Part shown: positions 1 through 11,710 of the stretch, in pieces
Layout of the letters: each line of letters starts with the position of its first letter
Numbering within the stretch: position 1 is the stretch's first letter
The notes under the pieces: generated by a model
Database searches by the model: none
What the model saw: the letters and a program-made list of their open reading frames with translations, nothing else
Told to the model about the DNA's origin: nothing
NCBI GenBank assembly: GCA_003024785.1
Contig: PUQB01000194.1
Location: 161,837-225,836 of the forward strand
Source of the DNA: Selaginella tamariscina
Lineage: Eukaryota > Streptophyta > Lycopodiopsida > Selaginellales > Selaginellaceae
Direction of reading: 5' to 3'
DNA: 64,000 nucleotides
Made by a program: the position numbers and the translations under genes

Positions 1-24
1 CCTCAACGAACTCCGTGTCATTTA

Positions 25-1228
25 TTACTGCTCCAAATTTGATATCTCGTTCATCAACGACCGTACAGAATTAGGAGTCTTCAAAGGATGTAGACGGATC
101 CCGTGCCTGACAGCAAAATTCTTGTCGATGAAATTTGCGTTCGTTCCGCTATCCACCAAAGCTTTACCAGAGAACTCCACCTCTGGTGTCTTCAGCTGCA
201 CCAGAACATGGAACGGCTTGCACATCTTCGTGGATGGAATGGATCCAAGATGAGGAAGGGAAGATGTTATGAGTGAAGAGCCTTGAGGAACATGAGTTGT
301 TCCACGGCAATCCAGCCGGACGGCTTCTATTCGGGCTGGATCTTCTCGTTTCCCAGCAGCACAGCAAGGGCCACTTCATGAGCTTGTTTTGGACGTCGAT
401 GACAATTCTCCAACTTGTGGTACGGGTCCCCACAGTACAACAAAGCTTGTACTGAATCCGCTTCTGACGTTCGGTTGGCAAAAGTTTGCCTTGGCGTGAT
501 TGCCCTAATTCCATCGGGGATGGTTCTACTGAGGAAGATGATGAATCAGCAGATGAGGGAACAGGGACTGCAAAAATGGAAGAAGACGGCACCAAGAAGA
601 AAGAAGGATGCCGACGTTCTTGTTTCCGCTCGATCAACCGGTTGTCACAACGAATTGCCAACTTGATCATGCTGGTGAGGGTTTCCGGAACCACAAAATT
701 CAGCAACATGTCTTTGACCTCGTCCTACAACCCTGACCAGAAAACCTCCTTGAGAGCACGATCTCCCATGTGACATCACAAGCAAGAAGTTGAAACTTCG
801 ATGCGTACTCTGCTACCGACATACCCCCTTGGTAAAGCTGACGAAGTTTGGTGATGGCAGCACTCTCACGATCCACGTCACTAAACATCGCCGTGAACCG
901 TTCCACAAACTCGTCAAAATTTTCAAGGATCGATCATTGTTCTCCAGCAAGGCTGAGAACCATGAAAGAGCAGAACCAAAAAGCAGCGACCCGATCAATC
1001 CAACCTTAATGGGTTCTGTGTTGTAGCGCCTCGGCTGCATCACGATCCGCAAATGAACTTGATTGAGAAAACCTCGGAACTTCGATTAGGTACCATTGAA
1101 CTTTTTGGGCATGCTGATTTTTGGCTCTGGAGAATTGCACGCTGTCGGAGCTGATCATTCTCCAGGTGTAGTTGTTTGAGCTGCTGCTGGAGGGCAGCAA
1201 CTTGCTCATGAAGAGCATGCTCGGACAT
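25..1228 (-). pseudogene. Ty3/gypsy gag-protease, partial and frameshifted
   Basis: The reading starts MSEHALHEQVAALQQQLKQL, a coiled-coil-like gag N-terminus. Retrotransposon gag-like sequence follows at about 1050-700 (M-E-R-F-T-A-M-F then a Y-x2-G-M-S-V-A-E-Y-A motif typical of the gag helix bundle). The protease is at 225-25 with an intact aspartic-protease D-S-G (LVDSGTNANFID). The parts lie in different frames, so this copy cannot make one gag-pol product. The 3' end is outside the window. Assignment rests on motif order and on the matching gag at 63.1-63.98 kb. Confidence 0.75.
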
Positions 1229-2484
1229 GATGAGTCGAAGAAGAAAGAATCAGAAAGAAAAAAGAGAAGAAAATCAAAAAAAAAGAAAAGAAAAAATCAA
1301 AAAGAAAATTGAAAAGAGAGAAAGAAAGAAAATGGGATCGATGACAAGCGGAAATAGAAGCTTGTCACTACCCAGAATCATTCAAATTGTCACGACCTTG
1401 TGCAAAGGGCGAAACCTTTAGAACAAGGGTGGAACCTTGAAAGGAGGAGATTGTATTCAAGAAAGAAATGAATACAAAATGAAACACAAGGCCGAAGACT
1501 AGTGTTGAATGATTCTGAGAAACCTAGAACTGGAACCCTATTTATATATCTGAGGTCCTGAGGATTGTATGGTCCACAACTGGTTTGGAATGTGTGATCC
1601 ACAACTGGTCTGGAATGTGTGGTCCACACTGGTCTGGAACATGCGTATGAATATACGCCTTGCTGTTGATGGTGTAGTTCAGCATCCAGGATCATACGGA
1701 CCAGTTGGTGTAGTTGTTTGAGCTGTTGCTGGAGGGCAGCAACTTGCTCATGAAGAGCATGCTCAGACATGATGAGTCAAAGAAGAAAGAATCAAAAAGA
1801 AAAAAAGAGAAGAAAATCAAAAAAAGAAAAAGAAAAGAAAAAATCAAAAAGAAAATTGAAAAGAGAGAAAGAAAGAAAATGGGATCGATGACAAGCGGAA
1901 ATAGAAGCTTGTCACTACCCAGAATCATTCAAATTGTCACGACCTTGTGCAAAGGGCGAAACCTTTAGAACAAGGGTGGAACCTTGAAAGGAGGAGATTG
2001 TATTCAAGAAAGAAATGAATACAAAATGAAACACAAGGCCGAAGACTAGTGTTGAATGATTCTGAGAAACCTGGAACTGGAACCCTTTTATATATCTGAG
2101 GTCCTGAGGATTGTATGGTCCACAACTGGTTTGGAATGTGTGATCACAACTGGTCTGGAATGTGTGGTCCACACTGGTCTGGAACATGCGTATGAATATA
2201 CGCCTTGCTGTTGATGGTGTAGTTCAGCATCCAGGATCATACGGACCAGTTGGTGTAGTTGTTTGAGCTGCTTCTGGAGGGCAGCAACTTGCTCATGAAG
2301 AGCATGCTCGGACATGATGAGTCGAAGAAGAAAGAATCAAAAAGAAAAAAAGAGAAGAAAATCAAAAAAAGAAAAAGAGAAGAAAATCAAAAAAAGAAAA
2401 AGAAAAGAAAAAATTGAAAAGAAAATTGAAAAGAGAGAAAGAAAGAAAATGGGATCGATGACAAGCGGAAACAGAATCTTGTCA
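1167..2484. repeat. ~543-bp tandem repeat of truncated LTR, leader and gag start
   Basis: The word TGTAGTTGTTTGAGC recurs at 1167, 1709 and 2254. Each unit holds the first codons of gag, the purine-rich leader (GAAGAAAG/AAAAAG runs) and a piece of LTR, in antisense. Units 1 and 2 are nearly identical. The third stops at the junction with the plus-strand pol half. The LTR piece ends at GGACCAGTTGG and is fused directly to gag sequence, an abnormal junction suggesting unequal recombination or template switching. Confidence 0.85.
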
Positions 2485-2485
2485 C

Positions 2486-4713
2486 CATTCCAAATAAGTA
2501 TCCTCTCCCACTCTCTCCGACATGCTCGAACGTCTTTCTGGTGCCCGGTACTTCACAAAGATCGATTTAAGAGGAGCGTACAATCTCATCCGAATTCGAG
2601 AAGGGAACGAGTGGAAAACAGCTTTTCGTAAACGCTACGGACATTTCGAGTACGTAGTAATGCCGTTCGGCCTGACAAATGCACCTGTTGTGTTCCAGCA
2701 CATGGCTAACGATATTTTCCGGGACTTCTTGGATTTGTTTGTCATCATGTACTTAGACGACATCCTGATATTTTCTAAGACTCGAGAAGAACACGAACGG
2801 CATGTACGGTTAGTCTTGGAGAGGCTTAGAAGCACCACCTGTTTGCCAAGTTGGAGAAGTGCTCTTTCAGTCAGCAGTCTGTCGAGTTCCTGGGGTACAT
2901 CATTTCAGCTGAAGGTGTTCACATGGATCCTGCAAAAGTCCGGACTGTATTGGAGTGGGAGAGACCATCAAATGTTCATGATGTTCGATGTTTCCTCGGG
3001 TTTGCGAACTTCTATCGACGTTTCGTTTGGGATTTCTCCAAGATTGCATTGCCATTGATGAAGTTGACTGGCAAGGATGTTCCATTTGTCTGGTCCTCTG
3101 AGGCTGAGGAGGCGTTCGAGTTCCTAAAGAAGGCGTTCACCTCAGCACCTGTTCTTATCCATCCTGACTCTGCGAAATCATATTTCATGGAAGCTGATGC
3201 CTCTGACTTCGCCATTGGTGGAGTGTTGTCCCAGGAAGGTCCAGATCATCTTCTCCATCCCATTGCTTCCATTCCCGCAAGTTCACTACACCTGAGATCA
3301 ACTACGATGTTTACAACAAGGAGTTGCTGGCGATCGTCGATGCCTTTGAGGAGTGGCGCAGATTCCTTGAAGGTTCCCCGCATGTGGTTAAGGTGTATTG
3401 TGATCACAAGAACCTCCAGTACTGGGCAACAGCACAAGTTCTTAATCGACGTCAGGCGCGATGGGCACAATCTTTGTCCCGGTTCCGATACAAGATTATT
3501 CATCGTCCCGGTCATCTAAATAGCAAAGCAGATGCCTTATCTCGTCGCAGTTACCTAGCTCTAGTACCAGGTGAAATCCGATTTGATCAACAAGAACAAG
3601 TCATTCTGAGCTCCGACCAGTTGTTGGTGAACGCGCTTTCCCGTTCTTTTGCTCCAGTTTACACTTCGTTTTTGGATCTAATCCGAGAAAATCTCCCTCA
3701 AGACGAGTTTGCTCGTGATGTCCTTGCACATGTTCAACGAGTTCAGCCATTGTCTTCAGGGTCACAACTACGAGATTATGCTGCTTTCCATCTTCATAAT
3801 GGGTTGTTGTACCACCACATCCAAATCTATGTTCCGGACGGAGAACTGAGATTGCGAGTTGTCCAACACTGCCATGACAACACAGCTGCAGGACATTTTG
3901 GCATTTGAAAGATGATCGAGCTGGTACAACGGGTGTTCTGGTGGCCTCGGCTTTGCGTGTATGTTGAAAGATTTGTGCGATCTTGTGACACGTGCCAGCA
4001 TACAAAGCTTCCTCGTCATCGACCGATTGGACTACTACAGCCTGTTCCTATTGCTCAGCGGCCATGGTCATCCATCACCATGGATTTCCTCACGGATTTA
4101 CCGCCTTCTAGAGGGTTTGATGCTGTCCTAGTCATTGTTGACCGGTTCTCTAAGATGGCGCACTTTGTTCCCTACAACAAGACATGTTCGGGTCCTGATG
4201 TTGCAGATCTGGTGTACCGGGAGGTGTTCCGCCTTTATGGTCTTCCTGATGAACTTGTCACTGATCGAGGTCCCCAGTTCACTTCGGCATTCTGATGGAG
4301 ATTCCTAAATCGGCTACGTATCATTGGGAAGCTGTCTACTGCACATCATCCTGAAACAAATGGACAATTGAAGTGTACAATTCAGATTCTGGAACAATAT
4401 CTCCGGTGATTGGGTCGATCTCCTTCCTACTGCCGAGTTCGCGTACAACAACACGGCACACTCATCCATAGGTGTGTCACCATTTTTCGCATTCTCTGGT
4501 GTTCATCCTTGCTGGTCCTACAGCTTGCCCGTGGTTCCTGGTCTCACCACTGCTGCCGATGATCGTGTTGAGCATCTCCGACATGTCCATGAGGAAGTGC
4601 AAAAGCATCTTCAACGCGCTCGGGATTTGCAACAACAAGCTGCTAATCGTTCCCGTTCCTCTCTTCCAGCATTCACAATTGGTGACCAAGTGTGGCTCCT
4701 CCGGCGTCATTGA
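2486..4713 (+). pseudogene. Ty3/gypsy pol: reverse transcriptase, RNase H, integrase
   Basis: Reverse transcriptase at 2486-2840 shows MPFGLTNAP and the catalytic YLDDILIFS (about 2750-2776). The frame changes near 2830, then 2851-3520 holds the RT thumb and RNase H. 3324-3908 continues RNase H (V-Y-C-D-H-K-N-L) into the integrase zinc region, and an in-frame stop follows at about 3906. 3912-4295 holds S-C-D-T-C and the DDE core aspartates (D-F-L-T-D-L, D-R-G-P-Q-F). Another break near 4290 precedes the C-terminal part. At least three frame breaks make it non-functional as read. Confidence 0.85.
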
Positions 4714-4759
4714 CCAACCACACGTCCCTGTGACAAGCTGGACTATCAACGCTTGGGAC

Positions 4760-5230
4760 CATTTCGCATCATCGACCATTTCGTCTCGAGCTCCTGCCAA
4801 CCATCCGGATCCATGTTTCTTTGTTGGAGCCTTATCATGCTCCTTCTGAACCTGGCCGACTTCTTCCATCGACCATTTCGTCTCGAGCTTCTGCCAACCA
4901 TCTGGATCCATCCCGTGTTCCATGTTTCTTTGTTGGAGCCTTATCATGCTCCTTCTGAACCTGGCCGACTTCTTCCCACCTCCTCCAGTTACAGTTGTTG
5001 GTGAACCTGAGTTCAAGGGTGCTGCAATTCTTGACTCCAAAGGGTGCTACAGCCAACCATCCGGATCCATCCCGTGTTCCATGTTTCTTTGTTGGAGCCT
5101 TATATGCTCCTTCTGAACCTAGCCGACTTCTTCCACCACCTCCTCCAGTTACAGTTGTTGGTGAACCTGAGTTCAAGGGTGCTGCAATTCTTGACTCCAA
5201 AGGGTGTTGCAATTCTTGACTCCAAACCAT
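4760..5230 (+). repeat. Imperfect tandem duplications in the 3' pol region of element A
   Basis: A block containing CCATTTCGTCTCGAGCT, CCAACCATC(C/T)GGATCCAT, GTTTCTTTGTTGGAGCCTTA and CTGAACCTGGCCGACTTCTT is repeated about three times with partial deletions. It corresponds to the segment after integrase (a chromodomain-like F-H-V-S-L-L-E-P-Y motif). The duplications break the frame. Confidence 0.75.
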
Positions 5231-5299
5231 TTCGTGGATTGGATCGGTTATCCACCTGGTCCAAACTATTTCGTGGACTAGATCGGTTATCCACCTGGC

Positions 5300-5515
5300 A
5301 AATGCACTTGGGAGCCTGCTGCTCATCTTGTTCATGCTCCTGGATCTTGATGGAACTCGGCAAGAACAAATGCACTTGGGAGCCTGCTGCTCATCTTGTT
5401 CATGCTCCTGGATCTTGATGGAACTCAGCAAGAACAAATGCACTTGGGAGCCTGCTGCTCATCTTGTTCATGCTCCTGGATCTTGATGGAACTCGGCAAG
5501 AAGATCTTGTTGCCG
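5300..5515 (+). repeat. 68-bp tandem repeat, about 3 copies
   Basis: AATGCACTTGGGAGCCTGCT starts at 5301, 5369 and 5437, a period of 68 bp, followed each time by CTCATCTTGTTCATGCTCC and GGATCTTGATGGAACTC. Copies are almost identical. The array lies just before the 3' polypurine tract of element A. Confidence 0.9.
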
Positions 5516-5586
5516 AGTTCCATCAACGATATCCTGCAAAACCGGGACCAGTGACGCGCGGTGCTCGTCATCGAAGGGGGAGATAG

Positions 5587-5985
5587 TGTAAGGATCATGG
5601 GTCATTTTTTACCTTTCACAGGACTTGAACCCAAGACCTTTTGGCTAACACACACATATGTTAACCAACTGGTCCGTATGATCCTAGATGCTGAACTACA
5701 CCATCAATAGCAAGGCATATATTCATACGCATGTTCCAGACCAGTGTGGACCACACATTCCAGACCAGTTGTGGATCACACATTCCAGACCAGTTGTGGA
5801 CCATACAATCCTCAAGACCTCAGATATATAAACAGGGTTCCAGTTCCAGGTTTCTCAGAATCATTCAACACCAGTCTTCGGCCTTGTGTTTCATTTTGTA
5901 TTTATTTCTTTCTTGAATACAATCTTCTCCTTTCAAAGTTCCACCCTTGTTCTAAAGGTTTCGCCCTTTGCACAAGGTCGTGACA
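5587..5985 (+). repeat. 3' LTR of gypsy element A
   Basis: It begins TGTAAGGATCATGGG right after a purine tract and ends CACAAGGTCGTGACA, giving TG...CA termini and 399 bp. A TATA-like TATATAAA at about 5825 marks the likely promoter. Degenerate CCAGACCAGT(T)GTGGA units repeat at about 5735-5795. Antisense pieces of the same LTR occur at 1388-1710 and 1932-2252. Confidence 0.85.
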
Positions 5986-6039
5986 TCGCTCATATTTAGC
6001 ACCACTTTCAAATTAATAAATGTGGTCCATTGGACTTCC

Positions 6040-6590
6040 CCAAACTCCCTGTTGACAAAGTGCCATGTCAGTAAGCAATCGCAAACCGAGATCATCCGGC
6101 ATATACTGTTTTTTGATCTTCTTTTTCATGTGTTTCCAATTGTTTCAATATCCACGTTCACCTTCAATAATCTGCCACCAAGTCTTAACTTCTCCTTTAA
6201 GAAACTGTTTGGCACATGCTACCTTTTCTGTCTTTCTCATGGAAGCAGCCTCGAAATAGCTTTCCATATCATACAACAAGTCATCCAAAACCTTGTAATC
6301 CTTTGAACCCATAAAATCCGAAGGCTTTATCGGCTTGAATTTACTGAGACTTCCACCACCTACTTCTATCGAAGAATTTGATTTAGAAGAACCTGACTCT
6401 GAGTCATGCTTCTTTTCTTTTTTCATGTGTCTGGTTGCGTAACATCTGGCATTGCAGTATTCGTCGGAATCCGAACATCAACATTATTGATTCGGTCGTT
6501 CAACCCCAAAACATCCCCTCAAAGTTTGTTTAGGGCATCCATCATTATTTCTCGCCAACCAGGTCGTTGTCTAACTCTAGGAGGCTCATC
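6040..6590 (-). pseudogene. Retrotransposon gag, N-terminal and core region, broken
   Basis: The minus-strand reading has R-P-G-W-R-E-I-M-M-D-A-L-N, then a stop, then L-G-L-N-D-R-I-N-N-V-D-V-R, another stop, then an open stretch (6426-6145). That stretch holds a Ser/Lys-rich linker and the gag core motif M-R-K-T-E-K-V-A-C-A-K-Q-F-L-K-G-E-V-K-T (the helix before the usual W-W). At least three stops interrupt it. It is a different gag from elements A and D. Confidence 0.65.
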
Positions 6591-6900
6591 GTATTAAACC
6601 CTAGTTTCAACACTCGGAGAATATGTTTGAAATATCTCATATGAAGTTGGAAACACCCTGCATAGGTTATACACCCACACACATCAACTTAAACCAGCAT
6701 AAGACTTCTGGACATACCTAAAATCTCACGCCGACTCATTGAACAAGTGTTTTCCGAAGTTTGACAACTCACAAGATCAAACTCTCTGCATAAAATACAG
6801 ACATGTCAATTGAAAGCGATAGAATATATCAAGAATTTAGAGTTATTTAAACACTGAAACACTTATGACTTAAGGCAATCCTACTGACCGCAAATAACTT

Positions 6901-6912
6901 GCTCCGATACCA
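6901..6912 (-). other. Primer binding site of element B (tRNA-iMet type)
   Basis: The minus strand reads TGGTATCGGAGC, one base from the common plant iMet site TGGTATCAGAGC. It lies two bases from an LTR end (CTCTGACA). Confidence 0.75.
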
Positions 6913-6914
6913 AT

Positions 6915-7510
6915 TGTCAGAGTTTTTACCTGGTGCCACAAAGGCAACTTGCCAGGTGCCAACCCTAGAAACCCCACGGAATCTAGTAAAGTAACCCAAA
7001 TTAGGAACCCAACCCTTAAGAACTTAAGCCCTAGCTAACCAAGTCCACGAACGAGGCTTACCTTGTGAATTAGGATATGCGAACGAGCCAAGCTATAGGT
7101 GTTGTTTCTAGCTTGGCATGGTTAAGGTAGTCGAAACAAGGCCTCAACCACTAATTCTGCGGAACGTGGACTCGGGCAACGCCTTTGAGCTTGCGAGCAG
7201 GTTTTCGGCCCAAGGAATTGACTAACTCCTTGGAAGTAACATACCCCTGTCTTAAAGGTGAGATCCTGCCAATGATAAGGATAGTCTAACCCAAAGGTGG
7301 GACGTACCCCTGTCATGTGAAAGTTTGGGCGGCACAATAGAGAGTTGCACCTTGACAACACAAGCTTAACTTGCACCAGTAGGAGGTTAACGAGCTCTCT
7401 TTTAAACCCAAGAAGCCTCACTACATATACTCTACCTTATTTATGTGACGGACCCCCCCATGTTTTCCTACATGAGTAAGTGGGCTGGCACGGAAATGCC
7501 AGTCCTTACA
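6915..7510 (-). repeat. Putative 5' LTR of element B
   Basis: On the minus strand it starts TGTAAGGACTGGCATTTCC and ends AACTCTGACA next to the PBS, giving TG...CA ends and about 596 bp. A TATA-like CATAAATAAGG lies near 7437 (minus). The distal boundary is chosen from TG/CA logic only. Confidence 0.5.
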
Positions 7511-7921
7511 AAAAAGAGATGCTTAACCTAACCCTAAACCTAACCCCTAGGGGGGTATTAGGGTGTGGGGTTAGGTCAACCCTAGGGGTGTCCCTAACGC
7601 TTATTTTGACAAGCTATACTTTGCAAAAAACCCTAACCTAAAACATTAAAACGAGAGAGAGTTTTTTAAATGGAAGTGCTAGCTTCGCCTAGAGTTTCTT
7701 ACAAATACTTAACGACACCCAATCGGACCATCACTAGATACCCAAGTGCACTATGCGGGCTTTTTTCTTCTACATCTAGGGTTCATTACATAATCCAGTA
7801 GGTAAACCCCAAAAGTAAAGGTCGAGTCATAGTAAAAACTATGACAGTCACCTCTACCTTTTTGTTAATCCAATCAAACCATGGATTGTACTTCTCCATC
7901 TAAGTCATTTCAATGATGATA
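7511..7921. other. Junction region without a recognisable gene
   Basis: This holds degenerate CCCTAA-rich sequence (about 7530-7610) with inverted CCCTAGGGG words, then unassigned sequence up to the protease relic of element C. No supported gene is seen. Confidence 0.5.
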
Positions 7922-8599
7922 TTATAACACCTTAGCTTCGCTAAAAAAAAATTGCTCCTTGAAAGACACATCTCCAACTTTTAGTGTAAGCTCTACACAT
8001 GCACTTTGCTTTTGTGACGATGTAGCAACTTCTTCCACTGTGTATGGATCAGTCTTCTTAGTTGGTAAGTTCAATCTCTCCACCAGTGCCAAAAAGATGA
8101 ACTCATCACTATTACCAGGATTAAATATAACTAACACCGAAACTCAGTTGACCGTTTCTTCAAAGCGAATCAAATTGCTAGGATTAGCCTTAGAGACAAC
8201 TGCAGCAATGTTCCCAAATACATAGCTTAGCTCTCTAGCCACCATAGACAACACCTTGAAGCTTAGAGTTTTCTAATCCTTCAAAGTCACTTCCTCCCTT
8301 CCCATCTCCTTCACATGCTTTTCATTCTTGGCTTTCCTAGCCTTGAAGATGGGACAATCTTTGATGTAATGATTCGAATCATTACACTCAAGGCATCCAT
8401 GATTGTCAAGACTCCGACTAACTCCCTTGTGGTCTTTGTCCTTCTGGTACTTCTTGCTACCTCCATGATGCTTGCAATTCTTAGCATCGTTATCGTACCT
8501 CTTCTAGAACTTGGTTCAAGACTCCTTAGTCTTAGAGTCCTCCCAAACCTTTTGCTTTCTAACTACCAATGCACTATTTTAGGATCATAGTTAGTCATG

Positions 8600-9330
8600 T
8601 AGGTGATTTATAGTTATGTTTCTTTCTTTGGACATATAATGGGAAAAACACCAACAACAATATATATTGTGAAAATACGAGAGTCGATTAAGAACACAGG
8701 AAATAGACTACCACCATAATATGAAATCTTAAACAATATACACATTAGCAAGGACCAATAGAATATGGCTTGCACAAAAGTTATCATAACGACAACGAGG
8801 AAGTTATGTAACTAGTTTGATAAGGTTGAGAAGAAGTTACAATAATTGCTAATATTGGATCGGGAGTACGGGTATAAATAGACCAAAATAGGATTAGGAA
8901 GGGATCTCGAGTATACTGATTATTGTACTACGTGCCTTGTGTGGACATAATATAAGCTCTCGTCTTACTCTTACTTCATCTTACTGCTTGTTTTACTTTT
9001 TCCTAGTATACTTTTCTCTCTTTGCTACCGCGATGAGATCTACAGTACTACTACTTACTACATACCTTACCATCTTTACTCTATTATGACCTTCTAAGCA
9101 CATCTCTATTCTCTTATATTTTCCTTATTCCACTCGACCCTTATTACGAGTTGACGATAACGACCACAACTATGTTTTAGTCTTGGGAAATTCTTAACTT
9201 AACAACTTCTTACCATCCGCATTGCAACCACACATGCCTCCTACACTACTCATTAAAAGTCTTAAACTCTTTCTTCCAACTCTTTAATACATTCACCAAC
9301 TGTGCACTCTTGAGTACATCAATGAAGTAG
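8600..9330. repeat. Possible solo LTR or other insertion inside element C
   Basis: Non-coding sequence separates the gag core from the zinc knuckle of element C. It contains a TATA-like GGGTATAAATAGACC near 8870 followed by a C/T-rich stretch, as in an LTR promoter. I could not find paired ends or a target duplication, so the identity is tentative. Confidence 0.3.
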
Positions 9331-9867
9331 TCACGCTAGAAAGTGAATGACATCTTCAGATTGCAAACGATAATGGTCTCACCTTGCTAATGTAGTTTAT
9401 AAATGAGAGATTCCCTTGCTTGAAATCTCTAAGCTTGAGACAAACATTATGTGCGTTGTATGTAGGTGCATACTCCTTGGAAGCATCCATGAAGTGAGTC
9501 CAAGTAGTCAAATACTCATTTACACGATTCCACCATGAGTTTGCTTTTACTTTTAATGCCAAAGATGTAATTAGGAGCTTGCTTTCATCACTCTAATGAG
9601 TAGTCCTCAACAATTTGTCCACTTTGTTTAACCACGAGATGTATTGATCTGCTATGCCACGGCCATCAAACTCAGGAAGAATCTTTTTTTAAAGAATCAT
9701 CACTCGGCTCTACTCATACGATGATGATCACTGCTCCTAGAGCATCGTGTTCCATTCGGGCTTTGCTCCCGACTCCTCTCATGCTTGAGGAGCTCCTTAA
9801 TCTTTCCTAGTTCATCTTTGAGAGCATAAACACTATCTCCAATCCTCCCAAACTCCTCTTGGTACTC

Positions 9868-9872
9868 AACAT
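9868..9872. repeat. Left target-site duplication of element D (AACAT)
   Basis: AACAT directly precedes the 5' LTR and recurs right after the 3' LTR at 15548-15552, a perfect 5-bp duplication. Confidence 0.9.
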
Positions 9873-10271
9873 TGTCATGACCCAATATAGAATATAGGAT
9901 ATGACCTACAGGATATAAGATACAGGATATGAGATACAGGATATACCAATAGAATATACCTACAGGATATATCAACAGGATATGCCTACATGATATGCTT
10001 ACAAGATATACCTACAGGATAAGGAACATATTTTTAGCTCATGCCTAGATTAGGTCCTAGAATATTATTTTTAGCTTATGCCTAAATTAGCTCTTGGAGT
10101 TATGAGTATAAAAGCTCTGACATAATTCTTGTATAATCAGTTACTATCAGCACCAGTTATTCTAAGATCATTCTTGTCATGTTCTTCAATTTTGTTTTGT
10201 TCCTTGCTCTTGCCTTGCTTTTGAAGTCAAGCTTCCTTGTTCTTATCATGCTCTTAAGTCGTGGTTTGACA
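9873..10271 (+). repeat. 5' LTR of element D
   Basis: It runs from TGTCATGACCC to GTCGTGGTTTGACA (399 bp). The first ~150 bp is a run of diverged CAGGATAT/CCTACAGGATAT words. A TATA-like GAGTATAAAAGC lies at about 10107. Confidence 0.9.
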
Positions 10272-10379
10272 GTTTGATAGTAATTGATTTCATATCTCTC
10301 TGATTTTCAGTTACTTTTTTTTTTTTTTTGGTTCTTCTCCCTTGTTTTCCTTCTTAATTTTTCTTTCACAGATCATAAC

Positions 10380-11710
10380 AGATTTTAAGCAATTTCAACG
10401 TGAGCACCAAATGTTGCTTTATGAGCTGGCCACTTTGCGCTAAGTAGTCACAGATCTGCAAGGTTCCATCAGCGCAACGCATGCAGCTACTGATGCATCC
10501 TCCAAGGTTGCTGCACAAGCTCTCTCTTAAGCATCCATGGTTTCTTCTCCATCAAACTCTTCTTCAGAGCTAAGATTAGCATGCCGGAGAAGTTTGGTGG
10601 CAATCGCGCAGATTTCCAAGGTTTCCTAAATTCAGATTAAGCTTTGATCCGCATACAACCACGCCGCTACTCGACTAATGGATAAAAGGTTGGCCTTTTG
10701 GCATCCTTACTAGTTGGATCCCCACGGATTTGGGTTACCCCTTTACTGGAGCATGACGACCCATTAATGGAAGACTTTGAAGGATTCATAACTGCCTTTA
10801 AAGCCTACTTTGGAGATCCAATAAGTATCGTTTCACATGCACAAAATTAAGGAAGCTCGCACAAGGATCTTGACTAATTTCCGTTTATGCATCCAAATTT
10901 CAGCAACTTTGCACAAACATTCCATGAGACGAGACTGCATTGATCAACACTTCCGTTTTGGGTTGAGGATGATGTGAAGGACCTTCTCCTTACATTACCG
11001 GATGCCCAAACCTTAATGGAGATCATGCAACATGCCGTTTGCTGTGACAACCATTTATTCGAACGTCGTCAGGAAAAATCCCGTCAATAGTTCATGTAAG
11101 CCAATCTTGTAGCTGTAGCACATGTTCCTATGACATCTTCTGGAGTAGTTCTTATGGAGGTCGACAAATACAAGTGTGGCCCACTTTCAGCTACTGAGAA
11201 GCAACGTCGTCGTGGTGAGAACTATGCGTGTATTGTGGTGAAGTAGAACACAAGGTGGCAGAATGTCATGTTAAAGCTAGGAAGTTCAAGACACATGAAG
11301 TTGAAGTTGAAGTTTAGTAAAAAAATTTCAATGTCCACTTCGTATAGGAGCCACGAAGTTAGACATAGGCGCATGTTCCATTGGTGCTACTCACACCATT
11401 TCATCACTCAATTTTCCTATACACATTCACTTCAATGATCGAAAGCTGAAGAAGTCTACCTTGTTAGACATTTGTGCAAATGCATGCTTCATGGATGACA
11501 CTTTTGCAGCTCAGCATGGCATTCCGGTGGTAAAGTTGAAGCGTGCAATTCTTATAGAGGTCGCAGATGGTTGTCTGATTGCTTATGGTGCAGTTACCCA
11601 TATTACCACACCTCTCTCTTGCACCCATAGCGCATTTAATTGTTCGATTTCCTTCAACTTAATCAAGACTCGGATGACTCCCATTGTTTTGGGCATGCCA
11701 TGATTCGTGG
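10380..11710 (+). pseudogene. Element D gag and aspartic protease, broken
   Basis: A decayed gag (10380-11340) contains a zinc-knuckle remnant (Y-C-G-E-x2-H-K-V-A-E-C) near 11230. The protease at about 11395-11703 retains the flanks of the family (V-V-K-L-K-R-A, S-I-S-F-N-L-I-K-T-R) and ends L-G-M-P then a stop. Its active-site stretch reads LLDICANACFMDD rather than a D-T/S-G motif, so it is inactive as read. Compare 62740-63102, where the same position reads L-N-T-G. Confidence 0.75.

Larger units (their letters stand above)
1..2484 (-). mobile_element. Ty3/gypsy element A, inverted 5' part (gag-protease, leader, partial LTR copies)
   Basis: Reading leftward on the minus strand, this segment holds partial LTR sequence, a pyrimidine-rich leader (purine-rich on +), the gag start at 1228 and the protease, and it runs off the window edge. 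The LTR-derived pieces (1388-1710 and 1932-2252) match the reverse complement of the LTR at 5587-5985, so this half belongs to the same family as the plus-strand pol half beginning at about 2480. The head-to-head arrangement shows rearrangement inside the family. The junction at 2480-2484 shares a short GTCAC stretch between the two halves. Confidence 0.8.
2480..5985 (+). mobile_element. Ty3/gypsy element A, 5'-truncated pol half with 3' LTR
   Basis: The element enters within reverse transcriptase (P-N-K-Y-P-L-P-L) and continues through RNase H, integrase and a repeated 3' region. It ends in a polypurine tract (GAAGGGGGAGATAG) and an LTR at 5587-5985. Gag and protease are missing on this strand and lie inverted just to the left. 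Domain order RT-RH-IN is the gypsy order. Confidence 0.85.
5990..7510 (-). mobile_element. Truncated minus-strand gypsy-type element B (LTR, PBS, gag)
   Basis: On the minus strand the order is putative 5' LTR (7510-6915), tRNA-iMet-like primer site (6912-6901), then gag (6590-6040). The rest of the element is missing where element A's LTR ends at 5985. Confidence 0.65.
7922..9872 (-). pseudogene. Older minus-strand gypsy element C: gag remainder, CCHC knuckle, protease
   Basis: Read leftward: gag continues at 9867-9700 (E-Y-Q-E-E-F-G-R-I-G-D-S-V-Y-A-L), then gag core at 9562-9356 (W-W-N-R-V-N-E-Y). A CCHC zinc knuckle CLECNDSNHYIKDC lies near 8410-8360, and a retropepsin-like segment at 8137-7922 (F-I-F-L-A-L-V-E-R-L-N-L-P) has a decayed active-site region. 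The N-terminus lies beyond element D at 15682-15548: the two pieces join in frame across the AACAT target site. It is interrupted at about 8600-9330 by sequence that does not look like gag. Confidence 0.7.

Noticed and set aside
6901..6912. A tRNA gene fragment (iMet-like TGGTATCGGAGC, also 15725 and 33905)
   Set aside because: Only the 12-base primer complement is present next to LTR ends. No cloverleaf can be formed.
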